A stretch of 64,000 nucleotides of DNA from Deuterostichococcus epilithicus. Lineage: Eukaryota; Chlorophyta; Trebouxiophyceae; Prasiolales; Stichococcaceae. The stretch spans positions 2,356,001-2,420,000 of the forward strand of contig JAVTLE010000015.1 in the NCBI GenBank assembly GCA_033439295.1, written 5' to 3'. Below the pieces are notes generated by a model. The model saw only the letters and a list, made by a program, of their open reading frames with translations. It was not told where the DNA came from and made no database searches. This document shows positions 60,101-64,000 of the stretch, piece by piece (position 1 is the stretch's first letter; each line of letters begins with the position of its first letter). The translations under genes were made by a program, and so were the position numbers.

Positions 60101-63100
60101 AGTCTCTGCTGGGCGAGGCCGGACGGCCTGAACATCCTGCACAAGTGAGCCCCCGGCACTGTGCCCCGGATGCACAGATGGCCCAAGCTGGTGAAACACC
60201 GTTGTTCCAGCACCGCCAGGCGAGACGTTATGTGCAATAGTGCATTGTACATCTCTATAATCTAGATCAACACACCGCATGGGGGCAGCCGCACACACCT
60301 CGGTAAAGGACCAGCCGGTGTACTGTCGCGGCAGGATGAACAGCATGTAGTCGTACGTCCACGGCATCCCCGCCGCAGCCTCCTGGCCCGCTGCGCCGGC
60401 GCTGGCGCCGCTGCCATTTGCACCGCTGGCGAGAGCGCCGCTGTCGTCGGCAGGTGCAAAGCCGCCGCCGCGGCTGCTGGGCATGCCGCCAAATCCGCTG
60501 GCGTCTGCCATGGCGAAGCCGGCGCCGGCGTCGGCGCCGTTTAGTGAGGTGCCGCCTGGGGCCTCGCCGCCACTGCTGCCGTCGCCGCTGCCTGCGACAC
60601 CGTCTGCTCTGCTGGCTGCGCTGCCGTCACCGCCGGCGCCGCCGTCCATGCTGGCAGTCGTGGCTGTCCGGGCGCTGCCGAGGGCGTTGGCCACTGCGTC
60701 CGCTGCACACGTGGTGTGCGCTGCGGCCTCGATCGCCGCCCTGCTTGCAGGCTTGATGCCTGTGGCACCAGCAGTGCAACTTTGGTTTGAGGTGTGCCTT
60801 TTACGGACGGTCTCTGCATCCAAGACAGCAACCCAGGCCGCTCAATGATGCCTTGCATCCTGTGGCGCAGGGCACAGCATTTTTGAATGATCGCTGCATG
60901 TGCTCTGATTGTGCTCCAACTCATTTCAGGCTGACGCCCGACCGGGTGTCGCACAGCACGGCGTGTCTTCTGGCAGTGCTTGGCTGTTCAACCCCACACA
61001 GAGTCGCAACAGGAGCATCACGTACCGCTCGCAGGTTGCGCCGGCAGGCTGCGCGTCGGCTGCTGCTGCTCGGTCGCCAGGCGCGACGGCGCGGCACCGA
61101 TGAGCGACGCCCAGCGCTCCTCAGGGCTGCGGCTGCGGCTCGCCGGGCCTGCAGCCACCGTCCCGGCTGCGGCGGCGGCTGTGGCTGCGGCACTGGACCC
61201 TGGTCGCGGCCCGATGCCGGACCAGGTGGGATCGTCCGGATCGTACCTGCACGCATCCATCCGGCCAGGGGTTTCCGACATCCCGGGGGTTTCCAAGGAC
61301 CCCAATGCGCATGCAACGGAACTTGATGCTGAGCTTTCCCCTGCAACGCCTCTGCAGCGGGCGCACAGCGTTCGACTGCTGCTGACGCTCTGCGCACCTG
61401 CGTTGACGCTGATGTGTTACACCACCTCGTGTGGCATCTGGAGGCCGGCCGAACCTGGCGGTCAAAAGGCGCCCGCCTGCCGGAAAAATTTCTGCAGCTC
61501 CCAGCGGGGTTTGTCTTGATGGTTTGATGTGTGCCAGTGTGGCATGCATTGCTCACCCTGAAGACTGCGAAGGCCAGCGCTTGGCGGGGCTCTCTGGTGC
61601 GGTGTTCGGCCGCGGGCCGAAGCCAGACCAGGAGGGGTCCTCCCACGGCGCCGCCGCCGCTTCCTGCTTCCGCTCCTCCGCCCGCTGCTGCGCGTGCGAC
61701 TGCTGCTCCGCCTCGATGTAGCGGAACAGGTGCGGCGACGCGTCGCCATCGCCCTCTGCCGACGGCATCTGCGGGCACAGAGCAGCCGCAAGGGATTCGG
61801 CGAACCTTGTAGAGGTGTGATCTGATACTGCACTCTATACTACACCAGGTCAAGAATGAGACGCGCAGCTTGTGAAGCAACCACCAGCGTCCTTGAACCG
61901 GATGACGCTGCTTTCCAGCAGGCAGATCCCTACGCATGCGGCATCATCCTCACGCAGGATCAGTGCACACGAGCATGACAACGATCGTGGTGCTTTCGTT
62001 GCCAGCGGTGTGATGGACGGCGAAGCACACCGGCCAGCTGCTGTGGCGGTGGGAACCAGGTGCCGCCGCCTGGCTGCCCTGCTGCAGCTGCTCCGCGTCC
62101 TCTATTGCCTGCCGCTTCTGAGCCTGCACACAATGCCGCGTGCACGGCTGTTGCTGGGCTGGCGATGTGTCACGGTAACCTGACGGACCAGCCAGGGCCA
62201 CGCCCGCCAGCATCAGCAGAATCAACACGAGCACATCTGCCACGACGCGGTCGTATGACGGAGGCGGCAACGCCTGACCACGAGCTCACAGGGTAGTATC
62301 CAGCCTGGTGTAGGATCAAGGCTACCAGGAGTGCGACTGCATGGTGGCGATTCTGAGGGGAGCCAAAGTTCTGACACCTGCGCTGCCTGTTGGGCGGCGT
62401 CCTGCGCCGCGAGCTGCTGCTGCAGCTCCGCCTGCTTCCGCTGCAGCGCCTGCTGCCGCGCCGGCAGCGGCCGCTGCGGTAGCTGCTGCGACCGCAGGCA
62501 TAAGATGCAAATTTCGGCTTATACTCCAGCTAACGTGGCGCAGTCGAGCAGGCGGCGCCGCAGCGCATGTGCGGCCCCTTGCGCCACCGGCAGGCGCCGT
62601 AGCGGGAATCCAGCCTCGGCAAGGAGCCCCCAGCCAGAGAACCCTTGACACTGCCGATGTGTAGCTCGTTCGCTGGACCGGTAAAGGTTTGCGTTCATTG
62701 TGCGACTGGTGCCCATGCCGGAGCGAATTGATGATCCCAGCCATGAGGCACCTCGCAGCGGAAACACAGGCAATGCTGCCCCCACCGCATAAGCAGATGT
62801 AAACCTGCAGGCAGATCTGATAGTGGGTCCTCCGTGCACGAGGTGACATGTCACACCCGTTTCTGGGTCGGCTGCTGCCGTCGTGAGGGGGCTCGCAGCA
62901 CGATGCTGCCGTCATCGTCCACACTGCTCTGCGATGCAAAGTGCTCCTGCCCGTTGTGCTGCGCCCAGTGCCGGCGGTTCCAGCCGCCTGCGCTGTCAAT
63001 TCAGCCGGGCTCACGAACGAGAAAACCCGTCGAGCGAGTCCACGGCCGGCAAATGACGGCAGCTCAGGTGTGGCGCCTTCCCCGCGCATTGGCATCAGCA

Positions 63101-64000
63101 CCGCGCAGCCAGCAGTGCCGCACGGGCACCAAAACGTGGGAAGACACCGATCTCCGGCCTCGGCAGCCCGGCCGCAGCACAGCCGGCGAGACACCGCTCG
63201 AGAAGGGAACCATTAGACAGAGCGAGCCCCACCGAGGTCGATGTGCATGGGCTCCTGCAGCGGCTGGTAGTCCGCCCTTCCGTACTGCGACGGCCGGTGC
63301 ATCACCACCAGGTCCTCTGCGCGGCGCCAGACAAAACCGTCACAGCCCCCCGATTCACTGACATCTTTGCCTCTGCCTTCCTGTCGGCAGGGGCAGCACC
63401 GCCCCAGAGCCCAATGCCCTGCTCGGTGTGCTTCTGGAAGCATGCAATCGAAATGGCCTGTGAGGCGCCATGAAATTTTTTCACTTGTTTTCCTCTAGTT
63501 TCATGCTGCACGCTACCCGGCTGGCGCACGTCCTTTGCCATGCAGGGAAGGTAGACTGCAGGTGGCGCTCCACACGCTCAATCCGACAGCTGTCGTGTTC
63601 GCGGACAACGGGAGACGCACCAGGAGTGACGGCGACCTTGTTGCCAGGATTGAAGCTGCAGGCTCCGGTGCGCGTGTTCAGCAGGCCGAACGGCGTGCCG
63701 TCAGCAAAGTACCGGTGCAGGTCCCCAAAGTTGACGCCCTGCACCAAGGGCAGCCACAACCTCTGTTGGATTACTGCTTGCTGCAAGCCAGCTAACGGCA
63801 CGCAGCATGACGTCACGCCGCTGCGTGCCTGGACAAATTTTGTCATGCTGCGCAAGCTTGTGGAGCCTGTGGCGTCAGTGCCCCCTGATCAGCAAGTCAC
63901 GGCCGAACGCCACCAGGTCAGCAGGCAGCGGGCTGTCGTCGCCAGGCGGGAATTCGCACCACGAGCTGGGGGAAGTGCTGCAAATAGGTCTGCGCTTGCG
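57118..64000 (-). CDS. CASTOR/POLLUX/SYM8-type ion channel (5' part beyond window)
   Basis: Cytosolic part of a DMI1/CASTOR/POLLUX-type cation channel. From the right edge: GVNFGDLHRYFADGTPFGLL (about 63750-63690), FVWRRAEDLVVMHRPSQYGR (about 63345-63285), matching the family segment before its second nucleotide-binding-like fold. A long low-complexity insertion follows: QRKQAELQQQLAAQDAAQQA (about 62440-62380), AQKRQAIEDAEQLQQGSQ, two copies of WSG(F/I)GPRP (about 61640, 61230) and Gly/Ala-rich sequence (60800-60430). Then RVLLCGWGETQFMADLLAEL (59935-59870), VNTTNISVGHVSGDPRSPAH with AIVLCDVSW (59465-59330), SLIMTVQLSIRKLLQ, INIICERLTVGGLP (58820-58780), AFDTGLLAPMLFGDDHHTH, and VGQVLLGYFEVPFNMDD (about 57760). 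The final exon to 57118 joins in phase (NSVQRFMLKTRGEAALPILS). Pore and N-terminus are outside. Family assignment is by eye. Confidence 0.68.

Noticed and set aside
59498-60823. A single 441-codon minus-strand gene
   Set aside because: Only parts match the channel family; the rest reads through introns, one of which contains the duplicated acceptor at 59962-59996.

Overview
This window is nuclear DNA of a eukaryote, almost certainly a chlorophyte green alga. It is GC-rich and very intron-dense, with many short exons and mostly GT-AG introns of about 100-400 bases. CAG/CTG microsatellites are frequent, several genes are followed by a TGTAA motif (the usual green-algal poly(A) signal), and the gene set is plant-like: plastid-type LL-diaminopimelate aminotransferase, class I aldolase, GT14/DUF266 glycosyltransferase, sterol C-5 desaturase and a CASTOR/POLLUX-type channel. 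I cannot name the genus; a core chlorophyte is my best guess. There are no operons. Coordinates of coding features are gene spans, start codon to stop codon, including introns that I placed by reading splice sites and checking codon phase.

Layout, left to right. 1-3619 (-): F-box/LRR protein, running off the left edge. 4329-5870 (+): three-exon protein of unknown function. 6266-10218 (-): fructose-bisphosphate aldolase. 10872-13694 (-): GT14-like glycosyltransferase with a membrane anchor. About 14262-18131 (+): glutamine-rich protein with weak DUF4378-like features. 18750-20796 (-): secreted/single-pass membrane protein of unknown function. 21969-26108 (+): LL-diaminopimelate aminotransferase (lysine synthesis), resolved to 11 phase-consistent exons. 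26338-30428 (-): second F-box/LRR protein. 30429-33836: a long non-coding interval with triplet and hexamer repeats, a tRNA-Glu(CTC) gene, and a tandem array built from that tRNA's 3' end. 33837-35879 (+): PAQR/adiponectin-receptor-like heptahelical protein. 36788-38920 (+): membrane RING-finger protein. 40086-42641 (+): sterol C-5 desaturase, 9 exons. 43546-44685 (-): YccF-like membrane protein, a family best known from bacteria. 45445-49403 (-) and 52964-56054 (+): two divergently arranged paralogues encoding a DEDDy 3'-5' exonuclease plus a C2H2 zinc finger. Between them lie a cold-shock-domain gene (-) and an RS-rich frame (+). 57118-64000 (-): CASTOR/POLLUX-type ion channel whose 5' end lies beyond the right edge.

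The genes are unrelated housekeeping and regulatory loci; there is no pathway cluster. The most unusual signals are structural. (1) In at least four genes, introns hold diverged tandem copies of the neighbouring exon edge, splice site included. (2) A tRNA-Glu 3' end (T-arm/B box plus T-run) is repeated about eight times downstream of the tRNA and decays with distance. (3) Three introns have a GC instead of a GT donor. (4) Two exonuclease-zinc-finger paralogues face away from each other, with one intron difference and apparent frame breaks before the zinc finger. (5) A short, intron-containing eukaryotic YccF gene is present.
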